NCBI RefSeq assembly: GCF_002269505.1
Contig: NZ_NQKQ01000001.1
Coordinates: 248,001 to 312,000 of the forward strand
DNA length: 64,000 bases
Direction of reading: 5' to 3'
Source: Pseudomonas fragi
GTDB taxonomy: Bacteria; Pseudomonadota; Gammaproteobacteria; Pseudomonadales; Pseudomonadaceae
A model generated the notes under the pieces. It was not told the DNA's origin and searched no databases. It was given only the letters and a program-made list of their open reading frames with translations. Of this stretch, positions 44,739-53,017 are shown one piece after another. A program made the position numbers and the translations under genes. Within the stretch, counting starts at the first letter, position 1. The number at the start of each line of letters is the position of its first letter.

Positions 44739-45895
44739 CCGGGCTGTTCTGGCTGCTGGCACTGGCCCTGTTTGCCGTGGCAACCCGCGTGGGTCGGCAT
44801 TTTCGCATGATCCCGATTGTCAGCCAGTTGCTGTTGGCGTCCATCGGCTTACCGTTGCTGATGCTGTTCTGGGTCGAGCCGCACTGGCAGCTCAGCGGTG
44901 CACAACTGGTGGCGCCGGTCTGGCTCAAAAGCCTCTACAGCCTGAGCTTCGCCCTGTTACTGGGGACGATTTTGAGCGATGTGATCGATCTGCGTCTCGA
45001 TCGCCAGAGCCTGAAAATCGCTCTGCCCAGCTTTCTCGTGCCGTTCGCCTGCGGAGTGGCCTGTGCGGTATGGCTGCTACCGGCACAACCGTGGATCAGT
45101 TCACTGGCCATCGGACTGGTGTTTGCCATCACCGCCATCCCGGTGCTGTACCTGTACCTGCGTCATATCGACTACCCGCCTGCCGCCACACGCCGTCTGG
45201 TGCAAAGTGCAATCGTGATCGACCTGACCTGCTGGAGCCTGTTTGGCCTGGCCCAAGGCAGCCTGGACCTGAGCAGCCTGCTGTTGCCGCTGGCCGCAGC
45301 CCTGGTGCCCTTGCTATTGCGCGCCCTGCGGATTCGTCAGCCGCTGTGCTACAGCCTGAGCTTTTTTGCGCTGCTGGTGGTGGCCGAACATTACCGCTTC
45401 AATGCGCTGATTTTCGGCGTCGGCTATCTGCTCTGCATGGCTTGGCTCAAGGTCGCGCTGGTCATGCCGTTAAACGCTGCATGGCTGGAACGTTTGCAAA
45501 CCACCCTGGCGATCCCGCTGATCCTCACCTTCGGCATTGTGCAGATCGATGTGCACAGCGCCCTGAGCGAAATCAGCCTGCTGCAACTGAGTGCACTTTT
45601 ACTGCTGCCGATGCTCAGCAAACTGCTGGGCAACTGGCTCGGGCTGAGTTGGGCTACACCGTCGTTCGCTGGCGCCAGCAAATGGCGAGAAAGCCTGTTA
45701 CTGAATATTCGCGGCTTGAGCGAGATCGTCTTTCTCAACCTGCTGCTGCAACAACAGCTGATCAGCCCTGCGCTGTACTTCGCGCTGATGCTGATGAGCC
45801 TGGTCGCCACGCTGTTACCGGCGCTGGCGGGCATGAGTAAACCCCCTTTGAAGTCTGCCGTAGTACCCGGCAAGGAGCGCCTGTGTCAGGAATAG
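44732..45895 (+). CDS. CPA2-like sodium/proton exchanger-type membrane protein
   Basis: 387 residues, about 12 hydrophobic helices. The segment FAITAIPVLYLYLRHIDYP matches the conserved helix of CPA2 exchangers, and SAIVIDLTCWSLFGLA is a plausible ion-path helix with an Asp. There is no C-terminal RCK/TrkA-N domain. Such a gene is not part of the E. coli APE set as I remember it. It could power or balance the MMPL exporter through the proton gradient, or be a structural relic. It starts at an ATG that overlaps the exporter stop and ends 13 bases inside the next gene. Confidence 0.72.
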   Translation: MLTGLFWLLALALFAVATRVGRHFRMIPIVSQLLLASIGLPLLMLFWVEPHWQLSGAQLVAPVWLKSLYSLSFALLLGTILSDVIDLRLDRQSLKIALPSFLVPFACGVACAVWLLPAQPWISSLAIGLVFAITAIPVLYLYLRHIDYPPAATRRLVQSAIVIDLTCWSLFGLAQGSLDLSSLLLPLAAALVPLLLRALRIRQPLCYSLSFFALLVVAEHYRFNALIFGVGYLLCMAWLKVALVMPLNAAWLERLQTTLAIPLILTFGIVQIDVHSALSEISLLQLSALLLLPMLSKLLGNWLGLSWATPSFAGASKWRESLLLNIRGLSEIVFLNLLLQQQLISPALYFALMLMSLVATLLPALAGMSKPPLKSAVVPGKERLCQE

Positions 45896-47130
45896 AAATG
45901 GAACGTCGCCAGGTCGTGGTGATCGGTGCAGGGCCGTCCGGCGCCATCGCCTCGGCCTTGCTCAAACGCAAGGGCCACGATGTGTTGATCATCGAGCGCC
46001 AGCACTTCCCGCGTTTTTCGATTGGCGAAAGCCTGCTCTCGCATTGCATCGACTTCATCGAAGAAGCGGGCATGCTGGACGCGGTACAAGCCGCCGGCTT
46101 CCAGTTGAAAAACGGCGCGGCTTTCGCCTGGGGCGAGCAATACAGCGCCTTCGATTTTGGTGAAACGTTCAGCAACGGTAAACCCACGACCTTTCAGGTC
46201 CAACGTGCTGATTTCGACAAGCTACTGGCCGATCAGGCGGCGTTGCAGGGCGTCGAGATCCGTTACGGCGAAACCGTAATTGCCACGGATGTAGAGCGGG
46301 CCAAACCACTGCTGGAAGTTGAGCGCGAAGACGGCAGCCGCTATCAGCTTGAAGCCGAGTTCATTCTCGACGCCAGCGGTTATGGGCGCGTCCTGCCGCG
46401 TTTGCTCGACCTGGAAGCACCGTCGAACTTTCCGCTGCGCCAGGCGGTGTTTACCCACGTTGAAGACCGCATTGATTGCGAGCGCTTTGATCGCAACAAA
46501 ATCCTTGTCACCACCCACCCGACCCGGCGCGACATCTGGTTCTGGAGCATCCCGTTCAGCAATGGCCGCACATCGGTGGGCGTGGTGGCGGCGGCAGACC
46601 ATTTCGCAGGTCGCAGCGAAAACCTCGACCAGTGCCTGCGTAGCTTTATCGATGAAACCCCCAGCCTGCAACGCGTGCTGGCCAACGCTGTATGGGACAC
46701 CCCGGCCCGCACCCTGGGCGGCTACTCGGCCAACGTCAAAACCCTGCATGGCCCCGGCTTTGCACTGTTGGGCAACGCCGCCGAGTTCCTCGATCCGGTG
46801 TTCTCCTCGGGCGTAACCATCGCCATGCGTTCAGCGAGCATGGCGGCGGGCGTGTTGCACCGCCAATTGCAAGGCGAAACGGTGAACTGGCAAAGCGAGT
46901 TTGCCGAACCGCTCAAGCGCGGGGTCGACACCTTCCGCTGCTACGTCGAAGGCTGGTACGCCGGTACCTTCCAGGACGTGATCTTCCACCCCGGCAGCCA
47001 GCCACATATTCGCAGCATGATCTGCTCTATCCTGGCGGGCTATGCCTGGGATGAAAACAACCCCTTTGTCAGCGAATCCAGGCGCCGTTTGCGCATGCTG
47101 TCGGATGTCTGTGCCACGGAGCCCGCATGA
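45883..47130 (+). CDS. FAD-dependent monooxygenase/halogenase-like enzyme
   Basis: 415 residues from GTG 45883 (AAGGAG upstream). FAD site VVVIGAGPSGAIASALL at the N-terminus. FPRFSIGESLL is shared with phenol- and pyrrole-type flavin halogenases. WFWSIP (219-224) matches the WxWxIP halogenase signature. Lys 76 (GFQLKNGAAFAWG) is placed like the catalytic lysine of those enzymes. Similar genes in pigment clusters are often called tryptophan halogenase or FAD oxidoreductase. It may halogenate or hydroxylate the aryl head group (xanthomonadins are brominated); which of these is unproven. No flavin reductase is encoded nearby. Confidence 0.8.
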   Translation: MSGIEMERRQVVVIGAGPSGAIASALLKRKGHDVLIIERQHFPRFSIGESLLSHCIDFIEEAGMLDAVQAAGFQLKNGAAFAWGEQYSAFDFGETFSNGKPTTFQVQRADFDKLLADQAALQGVEIRYGETVIATDVERAKPLLEVEREDGSRYQLEAEFILDASGYGRVLPRLLDLEAPSNFPLRQAVFTHVEDRIDCERFDRNKILVTTHPTRRDIWFWSIPFSNGRTSVGVVAAADHFAGRSENLDQCLRSFIDETPSLQRVLANAVWDTPARTLGGYSANVKTLHGPGFALLGNAAEFLDPVFSSGVTIAMRSASMAAGVLHRQLQGETVNWQSEFAEPLKRGVDTFRCYVEGWYAGTFQDVIFHPGSQPHIRSMICSILAGYAWDENNPFVSESRRRLRMLSDVCATEPA

Positions 47131-47882
47131 AACCTCTGAGCGATACCTACGTTGAAGAAACCCGCATCGGGTTCTGGTTCTTGCGCAGCCACACCTGGCA
47201 GCACCATGTGCTGCGGGTGGCCATCAATGACCTGCGCAGCCTGTTCAGTGAAGCGCTGCCAGCCGCACCGGTGATCCTCGATGCCGGCTGTGGCCAGGGC
47301 AAATCGTTCCAGTACCTGTACAAAACCTTCGCCCCGCAGCGCCTGATTGGCCTGGATGCCGACCCCCTGAGCCTGCAATTGAGCGGCCAGGAGGCTCAGC
47401 GCCAGGGCTTTGATGTGGAGCTGATCGGCAGCGATTGCGCCGAACTTGATGTGCCGGATGCCAGCGTCGACATCCTGTTCTGCCACCAGACTTTCCACCA
47501 CCTGGTACAACAGGACCGGGCGCTGGCCGAGTTTTACCGGGTGCTCAAGCCCGGTGGTTACTTGCTGTTTGCCGAGTCTACCGAAGCCTATATCGATACC
47601 TGGGTGATCCGCTGGTTGTTCCGCCACCCTATGCACGTGCAGAAAAGCGCGGCGCAATACCTGGAAATGATCCGCGACCAGGGCTTTGAATTCGAGTCGA
47701 AAAACGTCTCGTATCCCTACCTGTGGTGGAGCCGCTCCAAGGACTTCGGCCTGCTGGAGCGGGTTGGCCTGTTCAAGCCAAAACCGGTCGGCCAACGCGA
47801 AGAAACCCTGGTCAACGTCGTGGCACGCAAGCCCCTGACTCCTGTGGGAGCGGGTTTGCCCGCGATAGGATCGCTGCGGTGA
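47127..47882 (+). CDS. Class I SAM-dependent methyltransferase with REP-derived tail
   Basis: 251 residues. SAM motif I is ILDAGCGQGKS (50-60); GLDADPLSLQL and DILFCHQTFHHL follow as motifs II and III, and then VLKPGGYLLFAE. It probably O-methylates the aryl hydroxyl or C-methylates the ring. The last ~13 residues (TPVGAGLPAIGSLR region) are read from the left arm of the REP pair at 47843, so the native C-terminus has been replaced or extended. ATGA overlap upstream. Confidence 0.87.
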   Translation: MKPLSDTYVEETRIGFWFLRSHTWQHHVLRVAINDLRSLFSEALPAAPVILDAGCGQGKSFQYLYKTFAPQRLIGLDADPLSLQLSGQEAQRQGFDVELIGSDCAELDVPDASVDILFCHQTFHHLVQQDRALAEFYRVLKPGGYLLFAESTEAYIDTWVIRWLFRHPMHVQKSAAQYLEMIRDQGFEFESKNVSYPYLWWSRSKDFGLLERVGLFKPKPVGQREETLVNVVARKPLTPVGAGLPAIGSLR

Positions 47883-47929
47883 ATCATTCGAACCGAGTTG
47901 CCTGTATCGCGAGCAAGCCCGCTTCCACA
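47843..47929. repeat. REP pair (REPIN) at the methyltransferase-lipoprotein junction
   Basis: TGTGGGAGCGGGTTTGCCCGCGAT (left) and its inverted partner ending GCTTCCACA. The left arm is translated as the methyltransferase tail; the right arm lies directly before the lipoprotein start. It is the only REP pair inside the otherwise tightly packed pigment operon. Confidence 0.88.
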
Positions 47930-47935
47930 CGGATA

Positions 47936-48406
47936 ATGTTTGTGTGGCTATTGATGTGCATGCTGCTCAGTAGCTGCACCAGCTTGCCGCTGCCCAGGAA
48001 AATGCCAACCCTGGCCTTGCCGATGCAATTGCATATCCAGCGCGAACAGGCCGATCAGCGTCAGGACTGGTTGCTGGTGATCCAGCAACAAGACACCGCG
48101 TTGCGCTGGTCCCTGATGGACCCGCTGGGCATTCCGCTGGCGCGCCAGTTGCTTCAGGACGGCACCTGGCATGCCGACGGTCTGTTACCGCCCAACCCCG
48201 AAGCCCGCGAGCTATTCGCCGCGCTATTGTTTGCACTCACACCGGCAACTGAGCTGGCGGATAATTATCCACAGGCCAAAACGGCGCCTGACATGCGGTT
48301 CATGGAACAGCGCTGGCAAGTGCACTACCCGCAACCCGAGGTATTTCGCATCGATATGAAGGGCGATCTGCATTACACCGTCAGCCCTCTGGCAAGCACG
48401 CCATGA
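47936..48406 (+). CDS. Lipoprotein of the polyene cluster (DUF3261-like)
   Basis: 156 residues from ATG 47936. FVWLLMCMLLSSC ends in a lipobox with the lipidated Cys at 14, then a soluble domain resembling the DUF3261 lipoproteins found in APE clusters (LPMQLHIQREQADQRQDW and following). The short signal lacks a basic n-region. A GTG at 47879, overlapping the methyltransferase stop as GTGA, would add 19 REP-encoded residues with two Arg and a Lys and give a more normal signal. The protein is likely anchored in the outer membrane and may receive the pigment from the LolA-like carrier. Confidence 0.75.
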   Translation: MFVWLLMCMLLSSCTSLPLPRKMPTLALPMQLHIQREQADQRQDWLLVIQQQDTALRWSLMDPLGIPLARQLLQDGTWHADGLLPPNPEARELFAALLFALTPATELADNYPQAKTAPDMRFMEQRWQVHYPQPEVFRIDMKGDLHYTVSPLASTP

Positions 48407-49590
48407 CGGCTTATCTGAATGCCTTGGGGCTGGTGTGTTCGCTCGGCAGCGGCAAACAAGCAGTCGCCCGCAAACTGTTTGCCGGGGACTGCTCAGGCAT
48501 GCAGCGGCAAAGCGGCTGGGTGCCCGAGCGTGCCCTGACCATTGGTGCGGTACACGGTGAGCTGGCCGCAATCCCGGCCGGGCTCCAGCAGCAAGGCAGC
48601 CGCAATAACCAGTTATTGCTGCAAGCCGCGTTGCAGATCCAGAACGAAATAGATCAGGCGATTCAGACCTTCGGCCGCGACCGCATCGCCATCGTGCTGG
48701 GCACCAGCACCTCTGGCATTGATGAGGCCAGCCAGGGCATTGCCCACTATCTGCAGCATCAACAGTTCCCCGCTGATTACACCTATCAGCAACAAGAATT
48801 GAGCGCACCGGCCACCTTCCTGGCCGACTGGCTGGACATCAGTGGCCCGGCCTATGTGATATCCACCGCCTGCACCTCCAGCGCCCGCGCCCTGATGAGC
48901 GCGCAACGGCTGCTGGACATGAACCTGTGCGACGTGGTGCTGTGCGGCGGCGTCGACACACTGTGCAAATTGACGCTCAACGGCTTTTCGGCACTGGAAG
49001 CCGTGTCGCAAGAGCGCTGCAATCCCTTTTCGGTGAACCGCCACGGCATCAATATCGGCGAAGCAGCGGTGCTCTTTGTGATGAGTCGGCAACCTGCCGC
49101 TGACCACGCCATCGCATTGCTCGGCGCGGGGGCCAGCAGCGATGCACACCATATTTCCGCCCCAGAGCCTGGCGGGCGCGGCGCCGTTCAAGCCATGCAA
49201 CGAGCCCTGCACCGCGCAGGCCTGCAAGCGGACCAAATCGGCTACCTGAACCTGCACGGCACCGCCACCCAGCACAACGATGCGATGGAAAGCCACGCCG
49301 TGGCCCAGGTATTCCCCGATGGCGTACCGTGTTCGTCGACCAAACCCATGACCGGCCACACCTTGGGTGCAGCTGGCGCGCTGGAAGCTGCCTTCTGCTG
49401 GCTGAGCCTGAACCACGACGGTGCCTTGGCGCCCCACGTCTGGGACGGCCACGGCGACCCGGCGCTGCCTGCCCTGAACTGGGTAACCGCTGGCCAGACC
49501 CTCGCCCCCGCCCCACAACGCTGCCTGATGAGCAACTCGTTTGCCTTCGGCGGCAATAACGTCAGCCTGATTATCGGAGAGGCCCCATGA
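48403..49590 (+). CDS. Beta-ketoacyl-ACP synthase 1 of the polyene system
   Basis: 395 residues, FabF-like. Catalytic triad Cys 157 (STACTSSA), His 285 (NLHGTAT), His 319 (MTGHTLGAAG); C-terminal SFAFGGNN. It extends the aryl chain by malonyl units. It is probably one of the two full ketosynthases of APE systems (ApeO-like or ApeR-like); sequence alone does not settle which one pairs with the chain length factor at 33882. ATGA overlap with the lipoprotein gene and with the dehydratase downstream. Confidence 0.93.
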   Translation: MTAYLNALGLVCSLGSGKQAVARKLFAGDCSGMQRQSGWVPERALTIGAVHGELAAIPAGLQQQGSRNNQLLLQAALQIQNEIDQAIQTFGRDRIAIVLGTSTSGIDEASQGIAHYLQHQQFPADYTYQQQELSAPATFLADWLDISGPAYVISTACTSSARALMSAQRLLDMNLCDVVLCGGVDTLCKLTLNGFSALEAVSQERCNPFSVNRHGINIGEAAVLFVMSRQPAADHAIALLGAGASSDAHHISAPEPGGRGAVQAMQRALHRAGLQADQIGYLNLHGTATQHNDAMESHAVAQVFPDGVPCSSTKPMTGHTLGAAGALEAAFCWLSLNHDGALAPHVWDGHGDPALPALNWVTAGQTLAPAPQRCLMSNSFAFGGNNVSLIIGEAP

Positions 49591-50054
49591 TTGACTGGCC
49601 ACTCGCCGAATTGCTGCCCCACGCTGGAGACATGATCCTGATCGATCAGATCCTGGCGTTTGATGAAGAGCAGATCGAAACCCGCCTGAGCGTCAAAGCC
49701 GGCGGCCTGTTCAACCGCGAAGACGGCAGCCTGCCCGCCTGGGTAGGCATTGAGTTGATGGCGCAAAGTGTCGCGGCCTACGCCGGTTGCCGCGCCCGCC
49801 TGGAGGGACGCGCCGTGGCACTGGGCTTTTTGCTCGGCACACGTAAATTTGAATGCAACGTCGAACATTTCCCGCTCGGCGCGCAGCTACATATCCACGC
49901 CCTGCGCTCTCTGGAAGACGACAACGGCATGGGCGTGTTCGAGTGTCACCTCACCGGCCCCGGCATTCATGCCAGCGCCCGCCTGAACGTGTTCCGCCCG
50001 CCCCAGGCTGACACCTACCTTGCTCAAACACCCCGGGAGACCCGCCATGACTGA
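49587..50054 (+). CDS. 3-hydroxyacyl-ACP dehydratase, hotdog fold
   Basis: 155 residues. It starts MIDWPLAELLPHAGDMILID, with His 12 in the FabZ-like position, and contains WVGIELMAQSVAAYAG, the central hotdog helix. It would dehydrate 3-hydroxyacyl-ACP to the conjugated double bond. It corresponds to ApeP, which in E. coli works as a heterodimer with ApeI; here the ApeI counterpart is fused to the synthetase at 36427. GGAGAGG precedes the ATG. No enoyl reductase exists in the cluster, consistent with a fully conjugated product. Confidence 0.9.
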   Translation: MIDWPLAELLPHAGDMILIDQILAFDEEQIETRLSVKAGGLFNREDGSLPAWVGIELMAQSVAAYAGCRARLEGRAVALGFLLGTRKFECNVEHFPLGAQLHIHALRSLEDDNGMGVFECHLTGPGIHASARLNVFRPPQADTYLAQTPRETRHD

Positions 50055-50775
50055 GTCCATTCTGGTCACAGGTTCCAGCCGTGGCATTGGCCGCGCCATC
50101 GCCTTGCGCCTGGCCCATGCCGGTTTTGATCTGGTGCTGCATTGCCGTAGCGGCCGCAGCGAAGCCGATGCCGTCATGGCCGAAGTACACGCCTTGGGTC
50201 GCAGTGCCCGGGTGTTGCAATTCGACGTATCGGAGCGCGCCCAATGCAAAGCCATCCTGGAAGCCGACGTTGAGACTCACGGCGCCTATTACGGCGTAGT
50301 GCTCAACGCCGGTCTGACTCGCGACGGGGCCTTCCCGGCGCTGAGCGAAGACGATTGGGACGTGGTGATGCGTACCAACCTCGACGGCTTTTACAACGTG
50401 CTGCACCCGGTGATGATGCCGATGATCCGCCGCCGCGCAGCCGGACGCATTGTCTGTATCACCTCGGTTTCGGGGCTGATCGGCAACCGCGGGCAAGTCA
50501 ATTACAGCGCCTCCAAGGCCGGCTTGATCGGCGCCGCCAAGGCTCTGGCCATCGAGCTGGGCAAACGAAAAATCAGCGTCAACTGCGTCGCGCCAGGGCT
50601 GATCGACACCGCCATGCTTGACGAAAACGTACCGGTAGAAGAACTGATGAAAATGATCCCCGCCCAACGCATGGGCACCCCGGAAGAAGTCGCGGGGGCG
50701 GTCAACTTTTTGATGTCGGCCGAAGCAGGCTACATCACCCGCCAGGTACTGGCCGTCAACGGGGGGTTGTGCTGA
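50047..50775 (+). CDS. 3-ketoacyl-ACP reductase (FabG-like)
   Basis: 242 residues from ATG 50047 (GGGAG upstream), overlapping the dehydratase gene by 8 bases. It is a classical short-chain dehydrogenase: TGSSRGIGRAIAL for NADPH, NAG, and catalytic Ser 140, Tyr 153, Lys 157 (NYSASKAG). It reduces the 3-keto group after each extension and is the ApeQ-type reductase. It ends TGATG into the second ketosynthase gene. Confidence 0.95.
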   Translation: MTESILVTGSSRGIGRAIALRLAHAGFDLVLHCRSGRSEADAVMAEVHALGRSARVLQFDVSERAQCKAILEADVETHGAYYGVVLNAGLTRDGAFPALSEDDWDVVMRTNLDGFYNVLHPVMMPMIRRRAAGRIVCITSVSGLIGNRGQVNYSASKAGLIGAAKALAIELGKRKISVNCVAPGLIDTAMLDENVPVEELMKMIPAQRMGTPEEVAGAVNFLMSAEAGYITRQVLAVNGGLC

Positions 50776-52001
50776 TGAAACGCGTCGTTGTCACCGGCAT
50801 GGCCGGTATCACCTCACTGGGCAGTGACTGGGCCAGCATCGAGGCCAATTTTGTGGCCGGGCGCAGCGGCATCCGGCGCATGGACGAGTGGGACCGCTTC
50901 ACCGAACTCAACACTCGTCTGGCTGGCCCGATCGATGATTTTGCCGTGCCCGCCCACTGGACCCGCAAGCAACTGCGCAGTATGGGCCGCGTGTCGCGCC
51001 TGGCCGTCGGCGCTGCAGAACAGGCCTTGCAGGACGCCGGCCTGCTCGGCAACCCGATCATTCGCGATGGCCGCATGGGCGTGGCCTGCGGTTCATCCAC
51101 CGGCAGCACCGACGAGATCAAGGCGTTCGGCAATATGCTGCTCAACTCGGTGGCAGACGGCCTGAATGCCAACAGCTACGTACGGATGATGCCGCACACT
51201 ACGGCGGCCAATATCAGCATTTTCTTTGGCCTGACCGGGCGCCTGATCCCGACCTCCAGTGCCTGCACCAGCGGCAGCCAGGGCATCGGCTATGCCTACG
51301 AGGCCATCAAGTTCGGCCGCCTGCCGCTGATGCTCGCCGGCGGCGCCGAAGAACTGTGCCCAACCGAAGCGATGGTGTTTGACGCGCTGTACGCCACCAG
51401 CCTGAAAAACGACGCCCCGCACACCAGCCCACGCCCCTACGACAACGGTCGTGATGGCCTGGTGATCGGTGAAGGCGGTGGCATGCTGGTGCTTGAAGAG
51501 CTGGAGCACGCCCTGGCCCGTGGCGCGCACATTCATGCGGAGATCGTCGGTTTTGGCAGCAATGCCGACGGCCAGCACACCACCCGCCCGGAAGTCGGCA
51601 CCATGCGCCGGGCCATGGAACTGGCACTGGAAGATGCAGGCATTGGCGCGGATGCCATCGGCTATGTAAATGGCCACGGCACTGCTACCGAACAGGGCGA
51701 CATCGCCGAGACCCTGGCCACCAGCGAGCTGTTCGGCAAACACATGCCCATCAGCTCGCAGAAGAGCTTTTTAGGCCACACCCTGGGTGCCTGCGGGGCG
51801 CTGGAGTCCTGGTTCAGCATCGAGATGATGAACCTTGACCGCTATGTACCCACGCTCAACCTCGATGAAGTCGACCCCCGCTGCGGTGAACTCGACTACC
51901 TGCGCGGCGAGTTTCGCGTCATGCATAACGACTACGTGATGAACAACAACTTTGCCTTCGGCGGGGTCAACACATCGTTGATCTTCCGTCGTTGGTCCTG
52001 A
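50775..52001 (+). CDS. Beta-ketoacyl-ACP synthase 2 of the polyene system
   Basis: 408 residues from ATG 50775 (TGATG overlap); a GTG at 50769 is also in frame. FabF-like triad: Cys 164 (SSACTSGSQ), His 301 (NGHGTAT), His 335 (FLGHTLGACG), with NNNFAFGGVNTS at the end. It is about as similar to general FabF as to the other cluster ketosynthase and is probably responsible for starter condensation or for pairing with the chain length factor. It is the last biosynthetic gene; two exported proteins follow. Confidence 0.94.
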   Translation: MKRVVVTGMAGITSLGSDWASIEANFVAGRSGIRRMDEWDRFTELNTRLAGPIDDFAVPAHWTRKQLRSMGRVSRLAVGAAEQALQDAGLLGNPIIRDGRMGVACGSSTGSTDEIKAFGNMLLNSVADGLNANSYVRMMPHTTAANISIFFGLTGRLIPTSSACTSGSQGIGYAYEAIKFGRLPLMLAGGAEELCPTEAMVFDALYATSLKNDAPHTSPRPYDNGRDGLVIGEGGGMLVLEELEHALARGAHIHAEIVGFGSNADGQHTTRPEVGTMRRAMELALEDAGIGADAIGYVNGHGTATEQGDIAETLATSELFGKHMPISSQKSFLGHTLGACGALESWFSIEMMNLDRYVPTLNLDEVDPRCGELDYLRGEFRVMHNDYVMNNNFAFGGVNTSLIFRRWS

Positions 52002-52020
52002 GATTTCTGGAGCCCACGCA

Positions 52021-52461
52021 ATGACTTACCTGCTGCGCATCACCCTGATTGCACTGGCCCTGCTGACCACCGTGTCCTGCACCAGCAAACGCATGCTGAC
52101 CCCCGATCGCACGTTGCACGCCTCGATCCACAGTGACCGGGCGCAGATGCAGCAAGCCATCGTCAAGGCGCTGGTAGGGCGTGGCTGGACGGTGCAAAAA
52201 ATCACCCCGCAGCTGGTGCAGGCGCAGATCACCGTGCGTGGGCAATACCACGCCGAAATCGACATTCCGTACAGCGCCGACCACTACCGTATTCAGTACC
52301 GCGACAGCAGCGGCCTGGACTACAAGGACGGCAAGATCCACAAAAACTACATTCGCTGGGTCCGCCTGCTAGACCGCGATATCGTGCGCGACCTCAAGGA
52401 CAACCAGAACGAAAGCACGGCCAAACAGCTGTCTGAAGCGGCGCTGGTAAAACCGTTGTAA
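52021..52461 (+). CDS. Lipoprotein, unknown function
   Basis: 146 residues. Signal with lipobox LLTTVSC, Cys 20; start ATG with GGAG 10 bases upstream. The mature part has a mixed alpha/beta pattern (VKALVGRGWTVQKITPQLVQ) like small periplasmic dimer-forming domains, and ends in a charged helix. It lies 19 bases after the last ketosynthase, so it is probably in the pigment operon. Role unknown; it could help anchor or distribute the pigment in the outer membrane. Confidence 0.78.
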   Translation: MTYLLRITLIALALLTTVSCTSKRMLTPDRTLHASIHSDRAQMQQAIVKALVGRGWTVQKITPQLVQAQITVRGQYHAEIDIPYSADHYRIQYRDSSGLDYKDGKIHKNYIRWVRLLDRDIVRDLKDNQNESTAKQLSEAALVKPL

Positions 52462-52495
52462 CTCTGCATTTTTCATCGTCAAGGAGACTACCCCC

Positions 52496-52942
52496 ATGCA
52501 CTTCAAAACCCTGGCTGCTGCCACCACGATGCTGCTCTGCACCCTGCCGAGCGTGAGCCAGGCCCGTGACAGCGCGCTGTACCTGCCGTTTGATCAGGTC
52601 GTCAACGAAGCCATCAGCTCCGGCAAGATCGACGGCAGCGTCAAGTTCTACCTGGCGGGTAATACGCCGCACGGCAAGGTCTCGGTGCTCAGCCCCGGCG
52701 CCGTGACCAACAAAAAGACCAATGCGTTTAACAAGACCGATTACGAAGCCTGCTCCTGGGCGCTGCAATCGGCGCTGATCACCCTGCATGAAGCGGCGAA
52801 AAAAGTCGGCGCCAATGCGGTGACCGATATCGCCAGCTTCTACAAACGCAACGAACGCAAAGACCCGAAAACCTACGAGTGCCACGCCGGTGCAGTGATC
52901 GCAGGTGTCGCCTTGAAGGGAGATTTGTCGAAGGTGAATTGA
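52496..52942 (+). CDS. Exported protein of unknown function
   Basis: 148 residues. Signal peptide 1-23 (TMLLCTLPSVSQA-RD). The mature domain contains a buried-looking WALQSALITLHEAAKKVGA helix, a VTDIASFYKRNE strand and two Cys (EAC, YEC), which could form a disulfide. It resembles YbjQ-like small domains in layout, and similar proteins are sometimes misnamed excinuclease subunits. AAGGAG lies 9 bases upstream. It is the last gene in the plus-strand run; a GC-rich hairpin follows. Confidence 0.72.
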   Translation: MHFKTLAAATTMLLCTLPSVSQARDSALYLPFDQVVNEAISSGKIDGSVKFYLAGNTPHGKVSVLSPGAVTNKKTNAFNKTDYEACSWALQSALITLHEAAKKVGANAVTDIASFYKRNERKDPKTYECHAGAVIAGVALKGDLSKVN

Positions 52943-52976
52943 AAGCCGCAGTAATGGCTTGACCCCAGACATGACA

Positions 52977-52996
52977 AAGGCGCCTTTCGGCGCCTT
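52977..52996. terminator. Hairpin ending the pigment operon
   Basis: AAGGCGCC-TTTC-GGCGCCTT, a perfect 8-bp stem between the convergent pigment operon and the toxin-antitoxin pair. U tracts are short on both strands, so termination may be only moderate. Confidence 0.6.
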
Positions 52997-53017
52997 ATTC
53001 ACAAACAGACGGGCTTG

